A DNA stretch of 64,000 nt from Viscum album (GCA_963277665.1 OY728121.1:961036097-961100096), one strand, 5' to 3'. Positions 12,689 to 25,095 are shown, numbered from the stretch's first letter. Notes: a model not told the origin generated them from the sequence alone. Numbers and translations: made by a program.

Positions 12689-12700
12689 TTGGTATCAAAG
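12689..12700 (+). other. Primer binding site of C1
   Basis: TTGGTATCAAAG, two bases after the LTR end, close to the initiator tRNA-Met complement TGGTATCAGAGC. Confidence 0.8.
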
Positions 12701-12755
12701 GAAAAGGTTCACCTCCGTTGGATTCTCTATAGTGTATTTATTCTATTTTGAGAAC

Positions 12756-14882
12756 ATGAGCTCCTTTCCAGAGTAAACAATGAATAGAAATGTTTTTAAA
12801 GATCGATCTATCTCTGAGCAGAAAGAAATATCTACCAAGACAATGATGAACAGGAAAAAGAAAGAGAAGAGAAAATTGAAGAATAATTCCCTCTTATCTA
12901 AAGAAGAGTAATCATCTGGTTCTCCATATTTGGCTAACGTTGAAGAAACACCAAACTTGGAAAGTAATTAGAAGGTGGCTCATGTCCCCACCAAGAAGAT
13001 AGACAACCTTCCTACCTCAACTGATCAATAGGTATGTGTTTGTACATTTGGAAACTATCCTCATGATGAAAATGCTAGCACAAGTGGTGATGATCAATCT
13101 AAAACATCTCAAGAAATATCAATTGATATATTAAGAATGATTTTGCATGGTATTCCTAAAGAAAGTACATCCCTATTTTGTGGAGTATTACAATGTATGT
13201 AGTAAAATATAACTCAGTTGGAAGAAGAAACTGTTGTGTTGGAGAAAGCCTTATAAGAAAAAATTGTTGAATGTTTAAAGCTCTCCAGATAGGTTGGAGC
13301 CTTTGAAGCAACCAATAGGGGATTTGAAGTAAGCTCTTCAAAGTGGATAACAGATGTTGAAGAAAAAGAGGGAGTCAATAAGACTCTAGAAGAGAAGATC
13401 CATGCACTTTAATATGAGCTTAACAAAGGCAATGATGTTAAGGAGTTATATTTGGAAAAATATTCCATGAAGATCAATGAACCTGAATCTTTGTTTCAAA
13501 ACAATGTGAAGATGCATGAAGGTGAAGTTGAATGATTAATGAAGGCCTGTGAAGAGAAGATGACTATGATTGAAGACCAGGAAGTCATCCTCAATATGAG
13601 ATGTCTAGAATTGGAATCTGAGTTTTCCAATCTTGAGAAGACACATATTGTGTCTCCACAAAAGAATGAAACAGTTGATGTCAATATTCAATGATCAGTG
13701 GAGGATTCTACTGTAAAATGAAATCGAACATGTAATAATAAGATCATGGCTTCACTCATTGATCTATCAAAAGTTGCTGAGAAAGTAAAGGTACCATCCA
13801 TACCAACTTGAACTAATGGTTCTAAAATTGTTTCTACAAAAAGTTCAGGTTGGAAGAAATTTTTTAAAAATGTTTGGATGAAGAAAAGTGAGATGAAACC
13901 TCTCACCATGGATAGGGTGGATAAGGGAAAGAGTGTGGTAGATAGATCCCCACATAAAGCAAAAAATACCAATCAGAAGACTCAGAAACCTTATTAAGAA
14001 GATGACAAGAAGTAAAGGTTTGTTGGTCAATGATGGTGCTGTAATAGGTTTGGGAATTGAGCACTGGATTATTGGTACAATCCCTCAAATGTAAAAGCAT
14101 AGAGAAAGCTCATCTCAAGGGGGATAAATCAAGAGAAGAAGAATCAATATCCACATATCAAGAAACATATGTATACTGGAAAAAAATTTGGAATGTTATA
14201 TAACATCTGTGATGTATGAAATAGGAGTGGTCATATGAATTGTGCATTTTCATATAAGAAAAGACGACCACAGAAGATGGGATTGAATGAAGAAGCATCC
14301 TTGGGAAGAAATCAGATGAATAATGTGAAAACAAATTCTCCCAAGAAGATTTCAAGAAGGAAATCTGAGAAGTCCTTGGATTCTAAATCCAAGAAGGTGA
14401 AGGGTGGTGCATCCAAAATAATTACTAAAAAGTAATTCACTCAGAGGAATCCATATAGAAGATAAAATCTTGATGCCTCAGTCCCTAATGATATACTGGT
14501 GATTTGGCTAGAAGATTTGAAAATAATCAGGAAAATAGAAGATGCACATGCTAAGGCTATTACTAAAACCAAAAAGAAGATTCTACATGAAGACAATGAA
14601 GTTCTGTGTGTGAGGTGAAACATGGTTGGTCATACTATGAGAAAATGATTTGAATTTATTCCAGCACAACAAGAATTCATGAAGAGGATGAAAGTTGCAC
14701 CGGGAGATTCTAGTGATTGGAAATCTCTTAAAGAAAGGAGATTCACACGCAAAGAGATGAAAGACGTATTGAGATCCACACAGTCACATTCAAAATTAAA
14801 TATCAAATGTGAATGTGTGAGGATTGAAGATAATGGATCATCTTGGTTGAGAAAATCTTTTCAGCCATCCATCTCACATTGA
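12756..14882 (+). pseudogene. C1 gag-like protein, 709-codon frame with in-frame stops
   Basis: An ATG at 12756 opens a frame that can be followed without any frameshift to the TGA at 14880-14882. More than twenty in-frame stops break it. The N-terminal part (to about 13150) is Lys/Ser-rich. From about 13200 to 13680 it is Glu/Lys/Leu-rich with heptad-like spacing, suggesting a coiled coil. The C-terminal third is very basic and carries three eroded CCHC zinc knuckles at about 14028-14068 (…CCNRFG…), 14205-14245 (C-D-V, stop, N-R-S-G-H) and 14607-14648 (C-V-R, stop, N-M-V-G-H-T-M-R-K, stop). In the third, both stops stand where a Cys codon is expected. No capsid domain, protease or polymerase is seen. 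The likely role was RNA binding and particle assembly for a dependent element. Confidence 0.75.
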
Positions 14883-15519
14883 AGAAGCATGGAGGATCCA
14901 CCTTATTCCCCTAAATCTTTGTGTATTGTATTTGTTCTCTAAATACAGGGAATTGAAGGTGACGCAAGTTCTTAAAGGGAGAACCTAATATTCAATGATA
15001 AGAAGTGTTATTTTTAGAGGGAGACACATGAAGAAGCTTCCAGAGTCATTATCTCAATAAGTATCAACTTCAGTTGGTATTAAATTCAACTACTCTGAAG
15101 ATTGTCTGAGGACTATGTCATTGGAAATGGAATTTTAGGATTGATTATTTCCTATCACATTCAATATCTTTGTCTTGGAATTAAAGCAGAAAACCCTTGA
15201 AGATAATTATAGAAGATCTCATCTCATGAGGTATCACGATCAGTGGATAATGGACAACATTGTTGTCTAAATAAAATTCTCTTGTTTTCTACATTGAGGT
15301 TTGCTCAAGTAGACTAAGAGTGAAATGATTGATGGCACACTACTTAAGTAAGGAATGATACCCTCTCTACCATGAACTTTGTATTTATTTTCAATAAGGG
15401 GGAGGGAAAGTGAAATGAATGTTTGAAATAAAGGGGAGAGTGAAGATTCTTATTTTGACATTGACACATTTATTTGAGGAGACTTTGTGGTATTGACAAC
15501 AAAATACAAAGGGGAAGAC
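14883..15519 (+). other. C1 3' untranslated region with polypurine tract
   Basis: No coherent frame follows the gag-like stop. The region ends with the purine tract AAAGGGGAAGAC (15508-15519) immediately before the TG of the 3' LTR, as required for plus-strand priming. Confidence 0.75.
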
Positions 15520-17855
15520 TGTTGGGACCACTTTGTGTATGAAGATTGTATTTGTTGTCAACAGTTGTCAATACTAGTCAAAATGAAGAAGGAGATGAAA
15601 AAGGAATCCAAAGTTAATGGAAATAGGATGAAGTAAGGATGCCTGTAGAATTGTTATGCAATCATAGCATTGGATGTCATGCTGGGGAAATTCTCCATTA
15701 AGTAAATTATGACGATTTTTGAAGTGATCCTAAGTTCAAATAACTTGTGTCAAAGGTGACACATTGTTTACAACAATGAATAATAGCGATGTATCATCCA
15801 TCTAAGGATGATTGAAGAAAAATGGAGATTTAAAGAAGACCATGCAATGCTTCATGATTGCATGAGAAAAATATAAGAACTTACTTAAAGAAAATAATCA
15901 TATGATTTTCATGAAGTAGAGAATGATTGTTGAAGAAGAAGAGAGAGTCTGGAACGACTTGGCATTCTAAGAAGGTCATGAATTACACATTTCCTTGAAA
16001 TCAGATGCTTTTTTCCCTATACTTTTAAGTTCCAAATACATGTATCAAATGCGATACATTGTCTACAACATTGAAGGTGTTTGAAGAAGCCTTAAGCCTC
16101 CACTTTTTGAAGAAGATAAATAAATGGAGTTATTTGGAATTAACACTCCAAAAGGAATTGAGGATTTGATGTGAGGATGAAATAAGTATTTTGGAATTCA
16201 TATTCCAAAAAGAATGGATAAAATCAAACGATGCATTGCTGATTTGTATTTTACAATAATCATAAGTTTGGAGAATTTGTGGTGCAAGCCGCATGAAGGA
16301 TAAAGAGAGTAAACAAGTGTTTTTGGAAAAACACAATTCAACATCATACTATCCAAAAAAAAGACAAATGAAAGAAGTGGAGGCAATCAGGTGGCATTAT
16401 TTCAGAAATATGGAAAAGGAATTAAAGTGGTGCGCAGGTATTGGCGCGTAGGTGGCGGTGTGCAGGTGGCATTATTTCAGAAATATGGCAAAGGAAAGAA
16501 AGTGGCATGCAGGTATTGGCGCGTAGGTAATGGGGTGTAAGTGGTGGTGCGCAGGTATTGGCGTGAAGGTATTGGCATGCCGGTATTGGTGCGCTGGTCT
16601 AGGTCACACATGTACTCAAAATTCATATAAATAGAAGACTCACCTCCTCATTTATTAAGGCTCATCACTTGAGAATTATCTTTGTGCTCTGGGGGAACGG
16701 GTAGAGAGTTGGGCATGCAGGTTGAGAGTCGTTAGAAGGTGTGTAGGTTGGGGGTGCATAGGTTGGAGGCGCGTAGGTGTTGGCGTGCATGCTGCATGAA
16801 GGAAACACGTCTGAAGGGCAGCACGTAAGAAGAGACGCGCAAGTTCCTGGCGCGCAGGTCTCGGTCGCGCAGGTCAAAGTGGGTGCGCAGGCTACTTTGA
16901 CCCATGCGTTCCTCCCATCTTCTGGGTAGGAAAGAATAAGGAGAGGCGTGAAAGTATAAGACACGCATGTATAGGTCGCACAGGTCAAGTATAATGCATG
17001 CATGTCAAAGATCTCAGTGAAGTTGGTTTTTCATTGAAGAAGGAGAAGAAGAAGAAGTGTGTGCATCTTACCGGTTTGCTGTATAGAACGAAGAGAATAA
17101 GAAAAAGAAGAACAGAGTATACCCAATTGAATCCTAAAATTCTTTAGGGAAGTTAAATTTAGATGATTCTATGTGAGATGATATTCAGTGTTTGAATAAT
17201 CACATTGGTATATGTGATTCCAGCCAAGAATAGAGAAGATGTTTTTGTGCAGTTGGTTGTTTCACTACAAAGAAGAAAGATGAAGCCTAGTGAAGTTGGT
17301 GTTGCACTAGAAAAGAAGAGAAGTAAAGAAGGAAGAATTGCTTGCCTACTGCTTTTCAAGTAATCAAGTGAAGAGAAATAAAGAATACCAAGAGCAGAAA
17401 CTACCTTTTGAAGAAGGAATTGGACTGTCTCCATAGGCGGAATAATGAACCAGCTAGAGGCTACAAGTTGGACTAGGCTATCACCAGTTCAGGGAAGAGG
17501 ATTGTTTCCCACCCCCCCTCTAAAGTGTAGGGACTCACACTGGCAAGAGGACTGTTTTCCTAGCCACTCCATTGTAACAAAATTTTACATTATAGTAGAT
17601 AATCCATGCACTGGTCATCCCCATGCATGGAAAAGATGTAGCTACTCTTATTGAGTGGCGAACCTTGTAAAACTATTGGGTTCATATTTTTACTACTTTT
17701 TATTATTATATGCGACAGGGAAAAATAGAATAAGAGAATCAAGATCCTAACATGTCAAGAGGTATAGGGATAAAAATTTGGAATTTGTTTAAAAATTCCC
17801 CAAAACTGATTCACCCCCCTCTTAGTGTTAGGAATATCCCAAACTGGTCCCCACA
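15520..17855 (+). repeat. C1 3' LTR (2336 bp)
   Basis: It is colinear with 10383-12687, starts TGTTGGGACCAC and ends GTCCCCACA. It keeps the TATA box at 16626-16633 and both GCGCAGGT arrays. Differences from the 5' copy are mostly transitions and short indels. Confidence 0.9.
16425..16610 (+). repeat. GCGCAGGT-type tandem array in C1 3' LTR
   Basis: This corresponds to 11270-11460. Units such as 'ggcgcgtaggt' and 'ggtgcgcaggt' repeat every 14-18 bp. Unit sequences differ between the two LTRs mainly at CpG sites. Confidence 0.8.
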
Positions 17856-17978
17856 AAAGCATCTCATGGTTACTCTTGGCCCATAGTGTGAAAGAGATAG
17901 AAATACACATTTCCCTTACCTATTGAGTTATGATAGTATATATAACTTATCCACCATTATTACCCAAATAAAAATGGG

Positions 17979-17991
17979 TGCTCTAATACCA
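17979..17991 (-). other. Primer-site-like string of element B (minus strand)
   Basis: On the minus strand it reads TGGTATTAGAGCA, one mismatch from the tRNA-iMet type TGGTATCAGAGC. This places an LTR end at about 17993 with the LTR extending to higher coordinates. Confidence 0.55.
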
Positions 17992-17992
17992 T

Positions 17993-20470
17993 TTTCTCAT
18001 TATCTAAGTCAAGTTACCCCTTAACAGAGCACATGGTCTAGCCTATGGAATGGTTCAAATAGTGTTCTAGATCCCCACAATCAGGAAACTAGTTTCGGGA
18101 ATGAATAAATACAAGATGAGAATTATTTTATAATAGAAAAGTAATATTACAAATGAATTTAAAATCTTTCAAAATTATGCCGTGGTGGATCAATTTTTTG
18201 GACATACAAGAAAAATAAAATTAGTAGTTGGTTCGAAATAATAAATGAATAAAGCATAAAAAAATAAAAGTTATTCTAATGAGAATAAAAGAATGATAGG
18301 AAATATGATGCAGGTAAAATACTATAAAATAAAATAAAACCATGTACCTAACTGGGATTTCCATATTACCATATAGTGACCTTCTAGATAAGGACTTAAA
18401 TAGTTTCTATGAACAGACCACAAGAAGGAGTCCATAAGAATGAATGTTGATCCTAGAACTATAGACCACCAAATCCACTTTGTTTACAGATAGTGAATAG
18501 TGTATATAGGGTTTGATTATAAACAGTCAAATAAGTTTTTACCCAAGAGTCCATGTGATACATTTTACTAAATAAACAAGAAATCATTTTTTGAAATAAA
18601 ATGTTTTAATGTATGTGAATTTTTTATTTACAAAAAGAAACACACATACTTTCAGAAGACCCCTTTCTTAAAAAACCAACACACCTTCATAATGTAAATC
18701 AAGATCCTAATATAATGTAATATTAGATGGATATAAAATAATTTTTTTTAATAAACAGTCAAAATGAAAATTGTAATGAAAATAATATTGATAATATTTT
18801 TTGAAAAATATATCTAGACTTGGTACAATTATAAATATGATGTGAGATGATCCTAGACATACTCATGTTGAGCCATATACTAGATTAATCGATGAAATTA
18901 CAAGAAAATAACCACTCATCATTATATACCAATCCTCACCTTTGACACTCACATATTTGTGATCATAACATAAATAGGGGATGATAGTTATTGAATAAAC
19001 ATATCTATCATAAATTATATCTCTCATTATCTATTTAAGATAGCTAGGATCCTCATTATATTAGAGTTAAAATTTTAGATAACATTTACCACATATAATT
19101 ACATATCATCCATTTTTTCAACATATCCCAATCCCATCCCTCTTCCCACCAATATATAATCCGTAATATGAATCTGCAACATTATAAAATACAGAAACAT
19201 GAAAAATCACATAAATTATTATTTTCACACATGTGATGATAATATGATGGTTCCATTAAGGGTGAAACACATTTATAGAAATAAAATAAAATATTGAAAT
19301 AATGAATTGAGTTCTAAAATTAATAATAAACTTTTAAAATGAGCCATATAAATCCATTCATAAACCTATTTCCATAAAAATATTCATTTCAAGACATTAA
19401 AATTACATCATGAAACGTTTTAGAAATTTTTTTTGAAACCCATTTTAGAAATTCAATTTTAAAATATAGATTTCATTTTAAAACCTTTTTTACTCATATG
19501 AAAATAAGGTTCATTTAAAATAGTCTTTAACTTCATGTATACACATATGTTAAAATCAAGGAATAACATATAACAAATCATAAACATAAATCACAAATGA
19601 ATAACCCATGAATAATCAACATTAATTTTATAAAACCACATAAGAAATGATAATTTATGTAAAAAATATGTCAACTTCTCATATAAATTTATAAAAATGA
19701 TAATGAAGGAAAATATCACACATATTTCAAACTTTTGAAATGAAATTCTCCACAACTTCTCTATCAAACCTAAAATATGATAATTCATAAATTAAAAACA
19801 TGTAAAAATAAAAATTTATAAGAACCCCTTTCAAAATAAATTTTGTATTCATCAAAACATTGAAACCTACTTAATAATCCATTGTATTTCATAATTAATG
19901 CATTATTTTTGATGTAAACCCTTTAAAAACCTCAAGAATAACATGGAATGTTTTGAAAAGGTAAACTCATTGACACACCATCTATGAATCAAATGTATAA
20001 TATGATAAATAAACAAATATCATAAAGAATTTCACATTAGACAATCAATATACCATAAAAATGGAAAACTAATGTGTTTGGGATAACTCCACCCTTGGGT
20101 TTGGCCATAATGATATCTCCAATAGTAATGAAAGAATGAATAAGAAAGGATTTATATAGAGATGAAGAATAAGGTGAGTAAGAACTAACCATATATAAAT
20201 CACCAATAAATTAACATAAAAACCCCTAAAAATAAATTTTTTGGAGGAGGGAGTCTTGCATGGGATCCATTTGTATGTTATCACTTGAATATAGGAAGTG
20301 GATATGACCACCTATACTTTTTACCTGACCCGTCCATTTAATTTTTTATTTCTAATGAAACTTATTGAGGGTAAGTGAGAGCCCAAAAATGACCAAATGA
20401 AGTTCCAATAGTTGAAATGGATAGTAAATTATAAATCTATTCCAAGAAAACATTAAAATATTAGAATTAA
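17993..20470 (-). repeat. Element B 5' LTR on the minus strand (about 2.4 kb)
   Basis: The segment lies upstream, on the minus strand, of a primer-site-like string and shares diverged blocks with 7690-8060. A minus-strand TATATAAA (20158-20151) fits a promoter near the upstream third. No GACTACC-type motifs are present, so it differs from the T/G/D LTR family. The right boundary is uncertain, since a D-derived frame seems to start at about 20480. Confidence 0.45.
20151..20158 (-). promoter_or_regulatory. TATA box candidate of element B LTR
   Basis: The minus strand reads TATATAAA, followed by a pyrimidine-rich stretch. It is a candidate only, because AT-rich DNA makes chance matches common. 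Confidence 0.35.
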
Positions 20471-20479
20471 TCACCCAAT

Positions 20480-21541
20480 GAATTCTCCATGTGATAAAAG
20501 ATACCTATATGTCTATATTTTCTTTGACATGATCCTCAATGTGGTAGTCCAATCTATCCCATGTCTGGATATATTCTTCCATATTTATTTTCCCCTTGTT
20601 GCTTCCACAAGACAATATCCGGTCTTTTTTATTGATCTAATCATCCTAATAACCATTAAGATCCACTTTATTAAACCTATCATACATTATATCAACATCC
20701 ACCTTTAAAACATTGCTATCAAAATCATCATCCGAAATCTTTTCCTAAAATGTATGAGAATAGTCCAGTCAGGATATACCATTTTTCTTCCATTCTTGAC
20801 CTATCAACCTCCAAATTCAATAACGGATTGATACCTTCTATCCTAGCTTCATTTGGATCCTCAAAATTATCCCTAGAGACCTCCACCTTATCACTAGGAG
20901 GTGTTATTTGAATCCTTCGAGTAATATTCACCACTATTGTGACCATCCTTGCCTATGTATCTATAGTTGTACCCTTTATCTCCACTTAGTAATTTATGGA
21001 AAACTAATCTAGATTTCTATTTTTATTGCCATTGTAACCAGACTGAGTAATCATAGGTTTAGGAACGTACGAATAATGATTCCCCAACTTAGTATTCCTC
21101 TCAAAATTAATAAGATAATCGACAGAATCAACAATATTTTTCTTCCCTTTTGATAACCCATTTTTAAGGAATGTTGTGAGATTCCCATGCTCATCATATT
21201 ATGAAATAGAATTAGGACTATCATCTATAATTTATCATTTTTAGAATATTTCATCATCAGGGATGGGATCATCTTTCTAAAAATCCAATGATTGACCCTT
21301 CTCCACCCCCTGGTTCCTCTGTGATAGACACTCCATCATTTTAATTGGAAGGATTGTTATATAGATGGAAATCCTTGTTGTTCATTAGGGGATGTGAAAA
21401 AATTTGTGACTTAAACATTAAAGATCCAGGCCCCAAATGTTAGTATTTCTAGGAATATACCCAACCCCCGTAGCTCCCTTGACACTTCCTAAAGATGAAA
21501 ATCAATTTCCACCATCAGCATCAGTTGAGCTAGGTATATTG
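20480..21541 (-). pseudogene. Element D reading frame, distal part (unknown function)
   Basis: Read on the minus strand from 21541 downward, the translation stays protein-like despite stops: 'MECLSQRNQGVEKGQ' near 21335, a stretch with 'YDEHGNLTTFLKNGLSKGKK' near 21200, and an uninterrupted 72-codon part at 20946-20728 that is rich in Asp, Glu and Arg. A further part with 'INMEEYIQTWDRLDYHIEDH' (about 20600-20540) is in another frame. It would continue the DUF4283/CCHC protein at 33285-34161, because the Tekay element T with its TATTG duplication separates the two. I recognise no domain here. It may be the variable tail seen after the CCHC in such proteins. Confidence 0.5.
21537..21541. repeat. 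Target site duplication of element T, left copy
   Basis: TATTG immediately precedes the 5' LTR. The identical TATTG is at 33285-33289, directly after the 3' LTR. Confidence 0.9.
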
Positions 21542-22905
21542 TGTAACATCCCAGGTAAATAAATAATTTATACATTTTCGTATTTATAAATATTTTTTTA
21601 ATTAAGTATTAATTTTACTTTAATGGGGTTGCTATGTTCGATGCCGAACCCTCTTTAAATATATTTTTGGTCACTCATATACATTCTATTAGACAAAATA
21701 AAATTCCTCTTTAGAATCGGTACATAAAAATTTACTTTTTGTAAATTTTTGGTATTTTTCTGATAACGTTCATTTTTTAATGAATAGTAAAAAATGTTGT
21801 ATTTTAATTCAAAACCTCTTTTAATCTAATTTATTTATAAGGATAGATTATATTTTTAATTGGTTTTAAAGTGAAATTAGAATATATTTTTACCATTTAA
21901 TCCAATGGTGATCATTGGAATTAATTTCACCTTGAAATTGGACATAAACAAGTGTCAGTCTTTTGATAGATATTGTTTCTTAAAAAAACGCTATTTGTTT
22001 TGACAATGGGAATTAATTATAAAATTAATAAATATAACTTATATGTTTTTAATTTTGAAAACTAGACATCATTTTTGAATTCGGAATATCAAATATAGCT
22101 TAAGGTGAATTTTTGGTATTTTTCTGAAGAACTTCAATTTTTGATGAATAGTGAAACCACAAAGTGGTAGTTAAACAAACTGATTTTTTGTTTAAATGGA
22201 AGTTTACTGCTTCTGTTTATTTAATTTCAAAAATCCGATATACATGGTTACCATTATTAAGTAAAATTTAGTTAAAAAGGATTAAAATATTCTTTTTGGT
22301 GAATAGTTACTTTTGAGTTTTGTTAACCGCGATTAGAGGTAATTAGTGTAATTTAAGATAAAAATGATATTATAAAAATATAAAAGTATCTTGACACATG
22401 TCCTAACCTTATTTTATAGGTCATGTATGACCAAGACAATCCATGGGTCAATTTGTGGGACCCCATGGAGCCACTTGGGTAAGATAACGACATTAATGCC
22501 TTTCATTTAAAGTAAAAATAAAAATGTCACAAACACATATTGCTTTACTAAAACAAATATTACATGGGGTTATATAAGTTATATTTTTGACTATAAATTT
22601 TCATTATAAATCTAAGAATATTTCCTACATCATGGTAACTTTTTTATATTTTTTAGACATTAAAAAAAATTATTTATGACACAATGATGATGTAGTGTTT
22701 ACGTCATTAATGAATGATTTAAATAAATAAGAAGATAATGTTTAAAATAATATCCAACACTTGTCCAATTCTTATTGGATGATTTTATTTCCAACATGTA
22801 CCACCTTATCTTCTACTTTAATGATTTTTGGAGCTTTAGAAACCGAATTTCATTTTATAATAAAATAATAGTTTCAAGATTTCCTAAAGAGACCCTCCTC
22901 TCCCT

Positions 22906-22913
22906 TATAAAAA
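22906..22913 (+). promoter_or_regulatory. TATA box of element T 5' LTR
   Basis: TATAAAAA in 'tctcccttataaaaagactc', followed by a C/T-rich start region. The same box is at 31111-31118 in the 3' LTR. It sets U3 at about 1.39 kb and R-U5 at about 2.1 kb. Confidence 0.75.
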
Positions 22914-23257
22914 GACTCCACTTCCTACCCATCTCTCACACTTCTCAAGACATTTGGCTCGTCCAAACTCTACTAAAATAATCTCCCAATATCCCTCTAT
23001 TTATCATAGAAGCCTCAACTTATGCAGAAATCTCTTCAAAAAACCCTTTTGGTTCAAACGAAGACGAGTTACCTGATTTAAAGGTAATGTCTTCACTTGT
23101 GTTCTTTTGTTTTATTTTTCTTCTCCAACCCCCTAAATTTTTTTATTCCTTTATTTTGTAACAACAGTCGTATCTTGAATATACCATGATGTTGTTATGA
23201 AAAGAATTATATCTACACTTACAAACACCTTAATCTAATGATTAAAGAACATACAGT

Positions 23258-23668
23258 TTCTGTAGATGGTGAATTACTGCCTCACGAAATGATGATTGTT
23301 CAATATTCTATTAACACCTTTCATGGTGTCCATTAAGATGTCACTATATTTATATATGATATATAACATGTTTATGTTTTCCTTAAGATTCTGTATTTTT
23401 CATTTATGGCATACCTTTATGGTTTCCATTATGGGTAAACACAATATCTTCATTTTAGGAAGTGCGGACTACCTTCCTCTCAAAGTGATTTGATTCGTTA
23501 ATGCCATATGTGGGATGTGTAAAGGATTTAGTTAATAATATTATATATGATATTATAACGGAATTATAATTTACCTTTATATCATTATGATTTCATTCAA
23601 CTAAATACGAAATAAAAATTAAAGTAGTGTTCATGCGTACGTATGACTTACCGTCTCTATAAATGGTG
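23258..23668 (+). repeat. Array of three GACTACC-type motifs in element T LTR
   Basis: Three related blocks lie ~200 and ~170 bp apart: 23258-23299 (ends in 'ctcacgaaatgatg'), 23455-23497 ('gtgcggactaccttcctctc') and 23629-23668 ('catgcgtacgtatgactta' then 'ccgtctc'). Elements G and D have the same series at the same spacing. The array lies in the transcribed leader between the TATA box and the donor-like site. Confidence 0.6.
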
Positions 23669-24012
23669 CATTTCATTTCTTACCAATAAATGTTATGTAA
23701 TATTATAAATTCATGTATATAGTGGATATATACGATATATATATGATATCTATATCATGAATATAATTCTGGATATAATGGATATTTTACCACATGAACA
23801 ACATGTAATTTTAAGGAGTTTATTTTTGACTCAAGTACCAATGATCGACAAAATGACCGTTATTAACCTAAATAATTTAAAAGTGTTCATAACATGGTAA
23901 TAAGTGATATAAAAGGAATAATGAACTTTAAAAAGGTTCTTAAGCAAGTAGAAATTAACTCATGTTTATTATTCAAGAGATTAAAGAACGATCGAGTCAA
24001 GTCGGACACGAG

Positions 24013-24829
24013 GTAAGGGACTTCGTCTCAATCTCCTTTCATTGAGGCATATTTTGTTTTATACAAAACATTAATTTATATGTTGTATAAACCCCTTTGA
24101 CTTTTACTTCTATTCAAAAGGAATCTTTTTATACGAAGCGTTTTACTAAACGATAAAAGGAATGTTTTGTCTTACGTATACGGCGACAACGACTTCTCCG
24201 CCGCCGTGAACATTATTTGAGTTTCGGCTTCCTCTACAAGCCAGAAGTTTTTTTTAAAATGAAAAATAAATACCAAATTTTACTTTTCTTTTATTTTGGT
24301 ATTGAAAATGGTATTGATAATGTTTTGATTAGATCAATGTGGTGTATTGATATCTTTTGATTGAAATGTTGAATTTTGTGTTTCCTTTATGCATGTTTTA
24401 TATGATACAATTATGTTATGGTTCTTGGGAATTGTTTATGAAGACAGGTTGTTCCGTGATAAACTAAGGGCGGGTGAGCCCGATATAGCTCTCCAATGCA
24501 TTGGGTAACATGATGGAGGTAAACGTGAATGTTTCTCCTAATAGATTTAGGGAATATACTATGATGGGTATTCAAAACGTAACCATAAGTGTTACTCCCT
24601 ACATAAGAATGTTATGAATGCCTCAAGTTACCTTTATGTCTTATGATTTCTATGAGTTATTCATAAATCTTATGATTTCATGAGGTATGTTAAAGTACTT
24701 ATGTTTTATGAGTAAACTATGATTTCATTGATTCTTATGTATACATGAACTAGTGTTTTCATTCCGTATTTTTATATCCCTTACTGAGCTTTTTATGCTC
24801 ATCCCAAGTTTTTGAAATGTTTTTCACAG
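24013..24829 (+). other. Putative intron in element T 5' LTR leader (817 bp)
   Basis: The 5' border reads CGAG|GTAAGG, and the 3' border is 'gtttttcacag|g' with 'CCCTTACTGA' about 45 bp upstream, a good branch-point match. The 3' LTR has the same borders at 32216-33032, also 817 bp. Element G keeps donor, branch-like and acceptor sites around a much longer interval. This is inference from consensus sites; no transcript was seen. Confidence 0.5.
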
Positions 24830-25083
24830 GTCAAGGAAAAGGTAAATGATGTGATGATAGGGTCAAGGAAGTTTCAAGAAAGAATCCATGTTTTATTTAA
24901 AATATGTTTCCTTTAATGAGAAGTGTGAACATTGTCTTTGATGTAACCACCTTGTTTACAAGTGGAATGTAATGCATGATATATGATCTAATTCTCTAAT
25001 ACTCTAAACCTGAAAAGATCCTCAATGTGTATTTCATGAAATAACTAAAGATTAAGTAATGTTTAAGGCTAGGTCCTTATAGT

Positions 25084-25095
25084 TCGTATCAAAGG
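25084..25095 (+). other. Primer binding site of element T
   Basis: TCGTATCAAAGG, two bases after the LTR end, is a decayed TGGTATCAGAGC (initiator tRNA-Met). Confidence 0.75.

Larger units (their letters stand above)
10383..17855 (+). mobile_element. Element C1: gag-only LTR retrotransposon, complete
   Basis: Two direct LTRs (10383-12687 and 15520-17855) start with TGTTGGGACC and end in CA, with a near-perfect 5-bp target duplication outside. The internal 2.8 kb has a tRNA-iMet-like primer site, one long gag-like frame and a polypurine tract, but no protease, RT, RNase H or integrase. This is the structure described for TR-GAG-type non-autonomous elements, which need enzymes from another element. 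The TGTTGG start hints at Ty1/copia ancestry, but this is weak. LTR identity looks like 85-90% by eye. Confidence 0.85.
21542..25081 (+). repeat. Element T 5' LTR (3540 bp)
   Basis: It starts TGTAACATCCCAGG and ends GGTCCTTATA, where the usual terminal CA has become TA. It is colinear with 29749-33284. It contains a TATA box, an array of GACTACC-type motifs, a splice-donor-like site and an acceptor-like site, described separately. Confidence 0.93.

Noticed and set aside
13688..13972. 94-codon minus-strand frame inside C1
   Set aside because: It is the shadow of the sense gag-like frame, which is continuous over 2.1 kb in the opposite orientation.
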